A stretch of 25,099 nt of DNA from Pelargonium nanum. Its lineage: Eukaryota; Streptophyta; Magnoliopsida; Geraniales; Geraniaceae. This document shows, piece by piece, positions 11,801 to 23,621 of this stretch; the stretch's first letter is position 1; each line of letters starts with the position of its first letter. The notes under the pieces were generated by a model. It made no database searches, had not been told where the DNA came from, and worked only from the letters and a program-made list of their open reading frames with translations. The DNA is taken from assembly GCA_036897485.1 (NCBI GenBank), contig JAYMTF010001240.1:1-25099 (forward strand), given 5' to 3'. Position numbers and translations under genes: made by a program.

Positions 11801-14800
11801 ATTTTGGTTGTTGCAGAGATTTGTTTAGATGGTGAACAGTGGAACGATGGGCTATTAGCTACGATTAGAGAGCGGGTGTGATGCTTTTTATTACTATAAT
11901 TTGATTGGTTTCATCGTGCTCCTATTTTATCATTTAGTATTAGAATTAGATTAATAAAGCGATCGGCATGTGATGTTTAGTTGACTTTTCTTCATTGGTA
12001 AATCTCAGCATGCGTAATGAAAATACATTTTCCTCGTTTAAAAGCTATGTAGATGTTGTGAATTGTTATGCATGCCAATAGTATCTATTAATAGGAACAA
12101 ATGCTCATTATAATTGTTTCGTATTTATATCAGGTTCACATGGAGATTGACAGGAAGGCCATGCCTGGGGACACAATGCCCAGTCCTCATATCCAGGAAA
12201 AAATTACGTATAAAGTTGGGACGAAGGTAATTTGTCACTTACAGCTACAGTGTATGTATATACGTCAGACTGTTCCGTGGGATTTATTTTTATTGAGTTA
12301 TATCTGAATTCTGAGGTATGAAATATAGAATTTTGGATAATTTTGTGTTGCAACTTGCTCAATTTTTTGTTGATGTAAAAAATATATAGGTTACATTATG
12401 GATGTATCAGTTTGGATTTAAAGAAAAGTTTAAAGATGTAATTGAAAGCATGGAGATATAGTAGAATTGATGCTTAGAACCTGGACCATATCAGCTGGGC
12501 TGACCTGTTCAACCATAAACCTGGCTCAGTTCTAGGCCAGTTAATCACTAAAAGTCATTTTTACCATAACTTTTTGAAGTTTGAACCATATGGGTCAGAC
12601 TCATAGACCATATGTATTACTCAAGTTTGATAATGATTAGAATTGAATCTGCCACATCACCCTTTCTGCATTCTAGCAGCTAGGTGGAACCTTTGATGTT
12701 TTAGATATGCGATGCATTTGGAGAGGGGAGGGCATCTCTCCCTGCATTTTGGCAGAGGGTGATGCCCCTGCCCCTGAGAGATGTGCTAGACATGTGCCGG
12801 ACATTATGCACATAAAAGGGAGAGACGTCAACTGAGTTCGAGGATATATTTAGAAAACTATTAGCGAAATCTATGAAATAAAGCAACACATGCTTTTTGA
12901 GCAATGATTTAAATTTATATGATATTTTGAAAGAATGGTAGTTGCCCCAACAGTTGGACCTGTGCCAGTGTTCTAGACAATTTTATGGGTTGATGAGGGT
13001 CTTTTTATGGAGGGTAAGGCTGCTTGCATAAATAACCCTTCCCAAACCCCCACATTGATAGGAAACTCGTACAATGTGCTGCCTTTTGAATGTAATGTTA
13101 CTAAGTTGTATTGGTTTACTTTTGATATTAACCTTCTAGCAACTTCATTTTAGATCTTATTAGAACTGCCCTCTTCTTTTCATTTATTGCATGTTTAATC
13201 ATTTTGTGGACAGGTGATTTGTTGTTTGGAAGGGGCAAGAATTGGTATACAATATGAGACATCGTATGCAGGTAATTTAAGAATTTATCATCTGTTTTTC
13301 CATCTTGTATGTTTACAATAATGATCAGTCTGATACTCTTTGATGAGTAATCTGGTAATCTTACTATGTATTAACATAATTACTAACTAAAACTTGTATC
13401 TATGTCACTGTAAGGAAAATATATGACTACTCTATCGACTTTCAGAATTCACTCCAAATTCGCTTGATGTCTTGTATAAGCTTTCATACAAATTAAATAT
13501 CTCCATTGTTTACCCCCAACAGTGCTTCATACAACCTACTCTATAGGTTTGGTTCTACTAGGACTCTAACATAAATTGTGTATTGGGACCCAACTAATGG
13601 ATTGGGAAAAACCTGGGATGAAAGGATGCAAACTATACAAGAATATAGTTTTGTGTAAGAAATTAGTTTCATTTCATAATAATTTTTGCTTTGAATCTTT
13701 TGTGCCACATTGAGCTTTGCATTAAATGCTATTTGGTGAGCAAACTTGGTGACTTGTTTGGTAGCTTGATTAACAGACTTAAAGATGGTGGCTTAGACCT
13801 TGTTAGCCTGGCTCATTTGAAAACTGGTCCTAGATGTGTGGGTCTAGGCTGATATACTGTTCAGATACTTGGTAGCTTGCATTTGCTTAATTCCATTTAC
13901 TCAAAACCCCTTTTAGTTATAGCAGCTGATTGCACAGTACCTTTTTTTTCTTAGAAATTGAAGTGCTTTAATTATACTATCACAAGGAATATGTCTGTCT
14001 TTCTATCTTTTATTTGTTTGATACTGATTAACTGTCCATTTAGTTCAGTTTTGTTAACGAAATACAATTATTGCTTTATCTGTTTGTGGGTGGAGTTTCA
14101 TGGTTGGAATTCATAATTCTTTTATCTATTGGTATTAGAAAGTTGTCCCCAATTTGTTGGATAAACTTGAATTCGTAGCTTGACCAAAGCAAGTTCAACA
14201 TGTAATGCTTGCTTGACTTGGCTGTGACGTCTAGAAACTTGTTCCTCTATCTGCAATGTTATTGAATTTAGCATGTGAGTATCTTGGGGTTGTTTGTTTC
14301 CATCACCTTTATTTACGATTAAAAATTTAAAACCAATAAGTTTCCCATGACTATGAAGTTCATCATAAAGGTGGAATAAGTGTATAGAGTTTGTAATCCC
14401 TGTGAGCTATTTTGGATGAATTCACTTTGGTCTACAATTTAAATATTTGGATCATATAGTGGAGTTACCATTTAGCTTGAGTAGTTAGGAAACTGATTAT
14501 TTCGATAATTGAGTAGGAGAACCTTGTGAGCTGTACCATTGTGTTCTGGAGAGTAAATCATTTCTTGAAAAGATGACTGTTCTTGAACACACAATTCCTT
14601 TCTTCCTGCCTATTCGAGAAGCAGAAAACGATCTTCTTTCTTCGAATGCAATGGTAAGGTCAGTTGCCTGTAATCTGTGAACTACTGCAGCTGTTGTTTT
14701 ATAAATCGTATTCTCAGTATTAACTTTCAACAATTTGCTTCAGAAATTTATAGATCATGTTGGAGAACTTCTGCAGGCATATGTCGATAGACGGGAACAG

Positions 14801-16163
14801 GTATGTTGTCAGTATACATAACTTTGTAAGGGATAGCTTACAATTTTGTAAAATTGGTTATTCTTTCGGCTTTTGACAGGGTTGCATTTTTTAAGTATTA
14901 GTTTATATTTTTTCCCGAAATAGATTGTCCTCTCGTTCTCTTTTGGAATAGCATTATTTGCATGCTTGAGTTGATGAGTGAGTTGGTTAAATTTAAGTTT
15001 GAGCAATCCCTTTGACGTTGATGCACTGAAAATTTTGAATAACCAGGAAATTTTATAATTATATTTGATACATGCTTTCTTTTCATAATTCCATACAGGT
15101 TCGCCTTGTCAAGGAGTTGTATGGGAATCAAATTGGAGAGCTGTATCATAGCCTCCCATATCACATAATTGAATTTGTCCTGGATGATTTTGATTGGTAG
15201 GTATAAATCTTGTAGTTTCATGTATTCTATGAAGCACTTAATTCTTTTTCGTATATCATTGTATGTTTTGGTTTCTCTGATATCCCTTATGAGGTAATCT
15301 CGTATGGAAAAATCAATTTTCTTGAATTATTTTTCCTTATCTTTGGTCATAATCATATAGTAAGATAAGGATTATTATTGTTGCTGCTGCATGTTGCATA
15401 TGGCATATTTTTTTTTACCAAGGAATGAATACATTTGTTCACAATATATTGACAAACTAGCCTTCTTACCAATTTTATCGACACAACTCCTTATATTTGC
15501 AGCAAGATAACAGTCAGTCAGAGATACGCTGATCTCCTCTCTGTTCTCCCAACACGAGTCAAAGTCCTAGCGTGGCCATTGCATCAATCCAAGAAACTTT
15601 GTACAAGTCCTGGAATCATGAACAGAAAAGGAAATGGAGTATCAGGAAGTCCGCCTGTTCCAGCTCATCTCTCATATGCTGAGGATGCCTTGCGGACTAT
15701 GAGTTTACCCGAAGGTGCAATCTTTTTTTTTCTTTTCTTTTTTGTAATGAAATTTTCTTTTCTTATATGTTGTGATCAAGTGAACTCACATTTTCTTGTG
15801 CATTGCCCCTCTGGGTCAATACTATATTGGTTCTATGGCAAGGTTATTGTCACCGTGCGAATGGGTAATAGGGATATTTGTTTGAACATTAAAAATCCTA
15901 TTTTTGCCTGTCTTGTATAAATAGCCCTAGGCTCATGAGATTGAGGGGAAGTGTTTCCTTTTTTCTTTGGATGGTTATGTGAGAGTAGTTGGGCCAAAAA
16001 TGCAACTTAGAGAAATGGATTCTGTAGACATTCATATGGTTGCCCTCATGTGAATCTAAGATATGTCTTGTTTTGCTCGTCTTTGGCAGCTTATGCGGAG
16101 ATTGTGTTGAATCTGCCACGAGCCCTCCAGCAAATATTTCAGCAGAGGGTTTCTTCCACATAG
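8895..16163 (+). CDS. CENPO: CENP-O (Mcm21 family) kinetochore protein, 12 coding exons
   Basis: This is the plant CENP-O homologue, a nuclear inner-kinetochore protein; its yeast and vertebrate relatives belong to COMA/CCAN and pair with CENP-P. Coding exons: 8895-8909, 9237-9285, 9389-9437, 10233-10303, 11817-11875, 12134-12226, 13214-13271, 14517-14653, 14744-14800, 15099-15196, 15503-15714 and 16090-16163. They total 972 bases, all with GT-AG borders and matching phases, giving 323 residues. The N-terminus (about 15-70) is charged and helical. Residues about 110-323 carry the conserved CENP-O region, which forms tandem RWD folds in known relatives, with family-typical segments TIPFFLPIREAENDLLSSNA, AYVDRREQVRLVKELYGNQI and RYADLLSVLPTRVKVLAWPL. 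The start is the first of two ATGs; the leader has none. Assignment rests on remembered similarity to Arabidopsis CENP-O (about 310 residues). Short exons at the 5' end are the least certain part. Confidence 0.88.
9712..9947. mobile_element. hAT-like MITE in a CENP-O intron
   Basis: The element lies in the intron after coding exon 3. Its left terminus TTAGGGGTTGTTTGTTTA is mirrored at the right end, whose reverse complement reads TAAGGGGTCGCTCGTTTA, so the terminal inverted repeats match at most positions. The 8-base flanks are AATTGCTT (9704-9711) and GTGTGCTT (9948-9955), which share the last five bases and may be a decayed target duplication. The 236-base interior is AT-rich and non-coding, as expected for a non-autonomous element. 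A second GGGGTTGTTTGTTT end occurs near 14286 with no partner. Confidence 0.55.
12730..12767. repeat. Foldback hairpin in a CENP-O intron
   Basis: Arms 12730-12745 (GGGCATCTCTCCCTGC) and 12752-12767 (GCAGAGGGTGATGCCC) pair at 13 of 16 positions around a 6-base loop. Weaker pairing continues outward into about 12712-12785. The patch is clearly more GC-rich than the surrounding intron, so it is likely part of an inserted repeat. It does not match a known plant microRNA from memory. Confidence 0.5.
12936..13088 (+). mobile_element. Au-like SINE remnant in a CENP-O intron
   Basis: The 3' half, from about 13011 to 13087, follows the plant Au SINE pattern in order: GGGTAAGGCTGC, then CCCTTCCCAAACCCC, then a degenerate ACTCGTACAATGTGCTGCC ending in TTTT. 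The 5' part with the Pol III promoter boxes is much decayed, so the start is approximate. The SINE lies in sense orientation within the intron between coding exons 6 and 7. No target duplication was identified with confidence. Confidence 0.55.
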
Positions 16164-16430
16164 TACTTGTCCTCCGAAGAAATCTTTTGTCTAAAGCTGC
16201 AGCAGAGACAGTAGTAGCTAGCTAGCTAGCAAGAAAGATGTTCCTAGTCAGCAGCAAATCTTGTTTTGTTGAACCAAAATGTAAACTGGAAGTGGAGATG
16301 TCCAAGTCAAGCTGTATAGATGAACCCCTCCCAAGCTGAAACCTACATTGTCTGTTTCTATTTTGTATTGTAAACTCTGATGATCCTTGTAACAATTCTA
16401 TGAAATTGACAGTTATTTTGAAGGTTATTC
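16164..16430 (+). other. CENP-O 3' UTR
   Basis: Sequence after the CENP-O stop is T-rich with scattered TGTA/TTGT motifs typical of plant polyadenylation regions (around 16350-16430). It contains a short (TAGC)n tandem run at about 16214-16230. The cleavage site is an estimate. The open frame 16040-16225 in another frame is a shadow of the last exon. Confidence 0.45.
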
Positions 16431-16764
16431 TTTTACTGGTTGGTTGCATACATGCTTTTCGTCAAATATCAGGCAAGTAGGTAGTCATGAATGGATGGTC
16501 ATTGCTGATAAAATTAGCCATAACATCTCAGTCTTAGGGCAGTGTTTTCCTCTCTTTTGGTTACTAAAGTTGATGATCCTCAGACTCAACTGTGAACCCA
16601 TGAAGAAAAAAAAGCCTTATCTTGATAGTTTTTGTTTGTTATTTCCACTTGTTTATTTAACCTAGGAAAAAACCTGCATTATTTGTGTTCGAAAACAACG
16701 CATCACAACCCGCAAGGCAGTCACCAAGCCTAATTAGACTAATTAGTCCCTATATACGCCAAAC

Positions 16765-16933
16765 TAGAGCAGGCAAAATGAACCCGACCCGCCAGGTACC
16801 CAAAGCCTAACCCATTTTTTGGCGGGTTCGGGTCTGAATTTATCAACCCAACAAATAATGCATTTTATTTCTACAAGCCTATAGGGTCGGGTAAGGGTTC
16901 ATCAACCGAAACCCGACCCAAAATTTTGCCACC
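16765..16933. mobile_element. hAT-like MITE between CENP-O and the H+-ATPase
   Basis: The left end TAGAGCAGGCAAAAT and right end (reverse complement GGTGGCAAAATTTT) share the GGCAAAAT core of the common plant hAT terminus TAGGGGTGGCAAAAT. The interior is built of cgggttcggg / cccgaccc words seen in this class of MITE. Flanks CGCCAAAC (16757-16764) and CACCAAAC (16930-16937) agree at 7 of 8 bases and may be the target duplication, in which case the right end is at 16929. It has no coding capacity. A TTTGGCGG word at 16818-16825 fits the E2F consensus. Confidence 0.55.
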
Positions 16934-17199
16934 AAACACTCCCAACAAAATATATACATCATTCCAATGGATCTACTGCTGTAAGAGCCTCTAAAAAGGA
17001 TTCGAAATAACTGTTCACATATTTTCATTTTTAGAGAGATCACGGCTCATTATACTCTTGATGAAACAAACTCAAGGTATTGTAACTTGTTAAACAAGAA
17101 AATGCACAATTATTTTAGGAGCAACATCAATTTGTGGACTGATGTGTTGGTTTCACTCATCAACAGAATTTCAAGAGTTAGAATAAAATTGTGTAGAAA

Positions 17200-17439
17200 G
17201 AGAGAGAGAACAAGAAACTATGTGAGTGATGTTATTGACTCTCAAAAGTAGCACAGTGCATTTCCTCTGCACTTGGAATATGTGACAAAACAAAAAGGCA
17301 AACACTACTCAAATTGAATTGATGACCAATATCATCAAACATATCACTCTCCTACTAATTGTCACCATGTTTACAATAAAAACCCTTCTTCATTTCTTCT
17401 TCTTCGTCATCATAATTTATGCTCTTTAATCCTCTCCTC
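17200..17439 (-). other. Probable 3' UTR of the H+-ATPase gene
   Basis: Downstream of the pump's stop codon, on the minus strand, the sequence is purine-rich and then T-rich (TTTTTATTGTAAACATGG, later TTTTTGTTTTGTCACA). Its extent is an estimate. The gap between here and the CENP-O 3' UTR holds only AT-rich DNA and the MITE. Confidence 0.4.
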
Positions 17440-20400
17440 CTACACTGTGTAGTGCTGTTGGATCGTATCAATGTCTAGTCCTTTCAGCTTCACCACCGAT
17501 TCAACATGCCCCTTCAGGGTATGTAGCTCCCTTAGCCTGCAACCAACCAACCACAATTCAAACCACATCTCAGGATCAGGATCAGGATCATGATCGATAC
17601 AATACATGAATGACCTCATCATATGTAGTGTTCTCATTAAAGTCTACTTACCTTGCAACCTCAGCACGTCTCTTGGCTTGCTCTGCAATCTCGGAAAGCT
17701 CTCTGTAGCTACTCTTCTCATTAAAGACGTTGTTGGCTTCTGGGGGCTGAAGACCGTGAAGAGTCCTTTGTGCAGCTGCCCATTGTGCCTCCCTCTCCTC
17801 TTTTCCGTAATCCTTCTTTGTGGTGAAGGCAGTCTGTTATCGCATCAATGAATGAATGCAGATTAAAATGTATGTCAATGAATGCCAAAACACCTTTCTC
17901 AGAATATACAACCCGTACAGAATGAATGCACACTCACCTTGTTCTCCAAAAGATTATCCCAAGCCTTTCCACTGAGAATGTAGCGGATAGCAAATTTGAG
18001 CAGATCGAGTGGAATATATGTCACCACACTGTAAAGCCATATAACACCAGCCCAACCCCATCCAGCTCCCTGAATTCGAGCAAAACTCCAATTTGCATAC
18101 ACAGCTATCAACGTTGCCACCTTTCAATATTTGGGAGACAACAAGTGATCAGTTGATTATGATATCATATTTACAAAACATGGAAAGTTAGGCACCAAGA
18201 GTTCTCTGAAATGCCCACAAGTATTATATCTATAGAGAAATCTATAGAAACCAATGTGTGTGTGCAATGAAGCCACAATCACTCTTGTGCTAAGGGGAAA
18301 AATAAAAAATTGAGCTTGATGTAGAAAAATGCTTACCAGCTGAGCAATTATAAAAGCACCGAGTAAGAGCATTCCAGGGCGTTCAACATAAGACCAGCTG
18401 CGAGACCTTGTGACAAAAATAAGGGCCTGGCTCACAATACTCACTTGCAGGTACAAGGCTGCCATCATTTCTGCAGGATTATTCCTGATTGACCTCACTC
18501 CGAACTTATTCTGTATCATGAGAAATATCATAAGTCAAATATATAAAGAGATAAAAGTCTGATCATACTAACATATGAAGTGTGTATGTTGTCTTTACCG
18601 GGAAGAAGTCCGTATCATACATAAGCCAAAAGAACACAACTGTCATAAGTGCCATGTAACCTCCAAGCACAACGCCAGTTGCAAAAATCTCTTTAAGTTT
18701 CCAGCTGTCTGGAAGTGGAGATGGTTTTACTCGGTCCTTTGATATTGTCATGATTGTCCCTAGAAAGTACAATTTTGCACAAAATCATGCTCATGATACA
18801 CTGTACTATTTAAAAGGATCAACTAAGCACAAAGGTGTTATAAATAGACTTACCATCATTTAAGATGGCAATGATTAGAACCATGAAGGGTGCAAAGTCA
18901 AACTTCCATATCAATGCAATAAACATGAAGCCAAACTGCAAAATTGATAAATTATAATTATAAACAGTAATGAAAACACTTAAATCATAATATTTACATC
19001 TCACAGTTAAGATAGACATTTTACCACAATACGAATGGTAATTGACACTGCATAGATCTGCAAACAAGAAGAATTAGTCAGTTAGCATAGACATACAGAG
19101 ATACAGCAAGACTTAAAATTGTGGAGATAAGAACATGCAATGCACTAACAGTATAATTTTTCATCCTCTGGAAGATAGCTCGGCTGGTTAGCACTGCACT
19201 TATAATGACACTCAGCCCAGGTTCAGTCAGGACAATGTCAGATGCACTTCTAGCAGCATCGGTAGCATCAGCAACAGCTATTCCAATATCTGCCTTCTTC
19301 AGAGCAGGAGCATCATTAACACCATCTCCTGTCATTCCACAGATGTGCTTCCGCTCCTGGAGCCTCTTTACAATTTCATACTTATGTTCTGTTGTATTAA
19401 ACAAGAAAAAATAGGTTGTTAGAATAAATCTTTGTAAAACTTTCATCTGCTAAAGATATGTAGTTAGGAATGGAAAAAGAAAAACAAGTGCATTTGCTAA
19501 AACCAAAAACAAATATGAACTGCAGAACCAATTGAAGTCTCTTAAACAAAAACAACAAAGGAAAAAAGTTAATGTGAAAACCAGAAAACATTGAATTCAC
19601 TTAAATATTTGTATAATTCCCGTGCGAAAGGAAAAAAATATGCATAATGTTAACCATGCAGTAAATAGGCCCAAAACGAACCTGGGAATACTCCAGCAAA
19701 TCCATCGGCCTTTTCAATCAACTCATCTATGGGGAGGGAAGCAATGGAAGCATCCTTGTCTTGGCCTAGCAATGAAGAAGAGGGATACATGTTTGTTCCC
19801 ATTCCAAGCCTCCGGCCAGTTTCTTTGCCTATGGCAAGCTGGTCACCTACACATCAAGAACTTATAGAATTTAGGCAATGGAAGAATTATTAGCAAATAG
19901 TTGGCATAAACTTGTACGAGCCTTACCAGTAATCATCTTGACATTCACACCAAGGTTGAGCGCTCTTCTGATAGTTTCTGCACTGTCATGCCTGGGAGGA
20001 TCAAAAAGAGGTAGCAAACCAACAAATTCCCATGGAGACCCTGGACTATCTTTTGATTTCTCAGGTACCGTCTGAAGGCAAAACAAAGAACATAAATAAC
20101 AATAATTATTCAATTAACCATCAAAAGCAAACACATCAAGGTGACATTTGCAAACCTGTCTTGCAACAGCTAAAGATCGGAGTCCCCGTTCAGCAAACTT
20201 ATCTATGACTGCATGAATCTTTCTCTTGACATCTTCTTTGCATTTACACAGTTCTATTATCTTTTAAAATATAAAAGAACCGGGTTAGTAATAGATACCA
20301 ACAACAAAAAATTATCAGTTCCTATGTCAATATAATGAATGCATGATTACCTGCTCGGGGGCACCTTTACTAGCTCGGTGCCAGTTCCCATCTGCATCAA

Positions 20401-23400
20401 TGTATGTAAGAGCAGTCCTCTTGTCTACAGGGTTGAATGGAAGGAAGTGAACCTCGCGAATACCCGCTCGTGCCTGCCAAATATGAAAAAGGACACACCT
20501 TAAATATTGGTGTATAATTTCTTTTGGAAAAAACAAAAAAAAAAACAAAATTCTAACAAAAATATACCTCCTTTGGATCAGCAAGCATCCCCACAATTGC
20601 AGCATCTATGGCATCCTGATTCTCTGTTCTTGAAGCCCTTGCAGCGAGTAGCATAACATGTTCTTTCTCTACACCTTTAGCAAACACTTCAATTAGGTTT
20701 CTGTCAACACTCAGCTTGTTGAGGGTAAGAGTCCCCGTCTTGTCACTACATAGGACATCCATTCCTGCCATTTCCTCAATGGCAGTCATTCTTTTAGTAA
20801 TGGCACCCTGCTGAGACAGCCTGTGAGAACCAATAGCCATGGTGACAGACAAGACAGTGGGCATGGCAATTGGAATTCCTCCAATCAAGAGAACAAGTAA
20901 ATTGTCAATTCCATCTCTGTACTTGCGACGCTGTATCGGGTACATGACAATTAGCTCGATGACTATTCCAACAGCAATTGAGCAGATGCAAAAGTTACCG
21001 ATTGCTGTAAGAACTTTCTGGAAATGCCCAACCTGATTGGTGCTGTCCACCAAATGGGCAGCCTTACCAAAGAAGGTGTGCACACCAGTGGCAATTACAA
21101 CTGCTTCAATTTCACCTTGTTTACATGTTGAGCCAGAGAATACTTCATCTGAAGGATTCTTGGTGACAGGTAGAGACTCTCCAGTAAGAGCTGACTGATC
21201 AATCTTTAAAGGATCACCCTCAAGGAGACGGGCATCAGCAGGAACTATGTCTCCCAATTTGATACTGATAATGTCCCCTGGAACTAAAATCGAAGCATCC
21301 TGCTCACTCCAACGGCCATCTCTGAGAACCTATACATAAAGATTGCAAGACATTAAGAAGAAAATTGGGGAAAAATTAAATATTTCATATAAAGCTACGC
21401 AAATAATTAATTTTCACCTTTGTCTTGGGAGCAAGACCAGCCATCAGGGCCGCTGCTGCATTACCAGCATTGTTTTCTTCAATAAAACTGATTGTTGAAT
21501 TGATCACTAATAAGACAATGATCCCAACAAAGTCCTGCCAGTCTGGAGGTCTTCCACCGCCGTTTGCCAATGCAATAGCCATCAACGCAGCAGCTTCCAT
21601 CACCCATGACAATGGGTTCCACATGAAGCCCAAGAACTTGAGAATTTTGCTCTCCTGTTTGGAAAAGACATAAATCATTATAATGTATTCTATCACTTCA
21701 AATTTAGACATAAGAAATATGAGATAAGGAAATCTGGTTATCTATAAGAGGTAATAATATGAACCTTCTTCTCTTCTAGCTTGTTTGGACCAAAAACTTG
21801 AAGCCTGTTGGCTCCTTCCTCTGATGTGAGACCCTGTCTGGTACATTTCAGCTGCTCAAACACTTCCTCTATAGGGATTCGTTCCTGTGAGCAATGATCA
21901 TCATTAGTATTTCTAAAATATGGATGAACAGATTGTAAATAGCTTTACAAGATTAATATGAAACCTATTTGCAGCAACAAATGAAGAAGCTGCTTACCAA
22001 ATCTTAAAGGAACACTACTATAAGTGTCACTTAATCTATCCACATTCAACTTTTACATTTCTAATTGCAAATAGACGTGGCAGAAAAAGAAACTTAATCT
22101 AGATAAAATTTAATCAAGTTGATGGCCTAAGCGCCATTCATGATGCCATAGATTAATTAGTTCAGGAGACAGCAACCTCAAAAGTAATAACTCACACAGG
22201 TTAAAAGTCTATTCCATTAACTACCTAACCACCAGGTACAAAAGTAGCAGCACCTAGAATACAGAAATTTCAAATTTTAAATGATTATCACTAAACGATT
22301 TAAATTATTATACTCCATTCATGTTACACCCTCCTGGCATCTTGTCCTTTGACAATTAAAGTTCTCATTAATAAGACATTTTTGGTAGGCATGCATATGA
22401 AATTAAATATGAAACAAGATCTACAGCCTCAACATTCAGAACACGAGATGTTCTGGAGGGGGATCTACAACTAATGATTGGGAATGGGCCATTTCTTTAG
22501 TAAATCTTCTCATAAATTAGCTACATCTAAGATTCTTCAATATAATTAACACATGGGACAAACACGTCAACTTGAGCATATGTGTCAAGAAAACGATGTC
22601 ACAAAAGTCAAATAACTCGTCCCCTATGACATAGGTACACTTGAAATTAGTCATCCCAAAATTAAGTATTTCTGACTTCAGCACAGTTGAAATTAATTAA
22701 CAATTTAAAAAGGATCCGAGACAAATAAAGCTATAACTAAAACAACAGAGTACAGTAGTACTACGGAAAAGCCCCACATCTGCCAAATCACAAAATTAAC
22801 GCATGAACTTCACAAGAACAATTATTTAGTGTATAAAAACTATACTACATGACAGTACATATGGTTAAAAAACAGTATATATTCTACAGGGAAAAGAGAG
22901 AATATTATACTAAACATAAATTAGTACGCACAAAAACTATTTGGTCGGGAAAATAAATTATATATAAATAGTCTAATTTTAATTAAATTCAACCGGTCAT
23001 CTTTTATCATCCCTTGTCAGCCACGTTTGTTTCTTCAAAAGGAGCGTGCGTTGTCTACACACCTATTTCACGTGATCTGGTGCGTACATCTCACGTTCTT
23101 TATCATAAAAGCACATAACACCAAAATTATTTTTAGGTTTCATTTTTACTCATTTTTCCAGTAAAAAACACCTTTATAAAAAAATAAAAACGTCAAAAAA
23201 GGTCAGCTTCAATCAGAACCGTACACAGTGATCGGAGAATTGGCCGATTAAAAACCTTCTCCGGTTCGGCTCCGCCGCCGAACGAAATATTCGTGAGATA
23301 AAAAAAATATCTTAAACGGAAAAAAAGGAAAGCGAAAATAGTCCTAAATGGACTGAGCGACTCAATCAACGGAGATTCAACACAAAAACAAACCCTAGCA

Positions 23401-23621
23401 TGATCATCGGCGAGACATAATGACTCAAAACAAAATCCACTTCCTCAAAAGACGACGCGTTAAACCAATCAGAATCGATTATCTCAGAACAAAAAGAAAA
23501 TCAATTTTCCGAGAAAACAAACAGACCGAGAGTAAAAGAAAAAGTAGACGGCGGGAGATTATACCAGATCAACAGACTCATTCTTGATTTCCTCGAGACT
23601 GATAGCCTTGTCGCCGCCCAT
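17440..23621 (-). CDS. PMA4: Plasma-membrane H+-ATPase (P3A type), PMA4/AHA2-like
   Basis: This is the ATP-driven proton pump that energises the plasma membrane. Coding exons in transcript order: 23621-23565, 21884-21765, 21654-21418, 21329-20568, 20473-20351, 20260-20156, 20071-19927, 19846-19682, 19388-19150, 19057-19025, 18935-18854, 18759-18599, 18510-18337, 18120-17938, 17833-17652 and 17536-17440. They sum to 2,865 bases and 954 residues, with GT-AG borders and continuous phase. Landmarks: TGES loop 187-190; phosphorylated D334 in DKTGT; KGAPEQ 428-433; TGDGVND hinge 591-597; proton-path residues N111, R660 and D689, each shifted by 5 from AHA2 N106, R655 and D684. The C-terminal autoinhibitory domain (about 863-954) has T886 and ends HYTV, whose T953 is the phospho-dependent 14-3-3 site. 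The N-terminus and tail fit Nicotiana PMA4 (subfamily II) better than PMA1-3 or AHA11. The gene looks intact. The first intron (1,680 bases) is the largest. Confidence 0.96.
17571..17591. repeat. CAGGAT microsatellite in the last H+-ATPase intron
   Basis: Three consecutive CAGGAT units followed by a CAT-containing variant lie inside the short intron between coding exons 15 and 16. It is a minor length-variable locus with no evident function. Confidence 0.7.
21885..23564 (-). other. Large first intron of the H+-ATPase gene
   Basis: The donor is GATCTG|GTATAA at 23564 and the acceptor CTCACAG ends at 21885. The interior is AT-rich without coding sequence, becoming purine-rich near the donor. 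Notable words are an inverted repeat CGGAGAA/TTCTCCG (23233-23263), a CACGTG G-box core near 23070, and a telo-box near 23390. Long first introns are usual in plant PMA/AHA genes and may carry regulatory elements; nothing here proves that. Confidence 0.75.

Noticed and set aside
12701-12904. Minus-strand 67-codon frame in a CENP-O intron
   Set aside because: It spans the GC-rich foldback and matches no protein; it is better explained as a repeat.
14281-14420. Possible second hAT-like MITE starting with GGGGTTGTTTGTTT near 14286
   Set aside because: No matching right terminus or target duplication was found, so it was not listed as an element.
15579-15920. 113-codon frame spanning CENP-O exon 11 and intron 11
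   Set aside because: The second half is a T-rich intron translation (Phe-rich). Splicing at 15714 to 16090 restores the conserved CENP-O C-terminus.
19205-21673. Plus-strand frames of 65-82 codons opposite the H+-ATPase exons (19205-19414, 19878-20075, 20839-21036, 21425-21673)
   Set aside because: They are antisense shadows of conserved pump exons.
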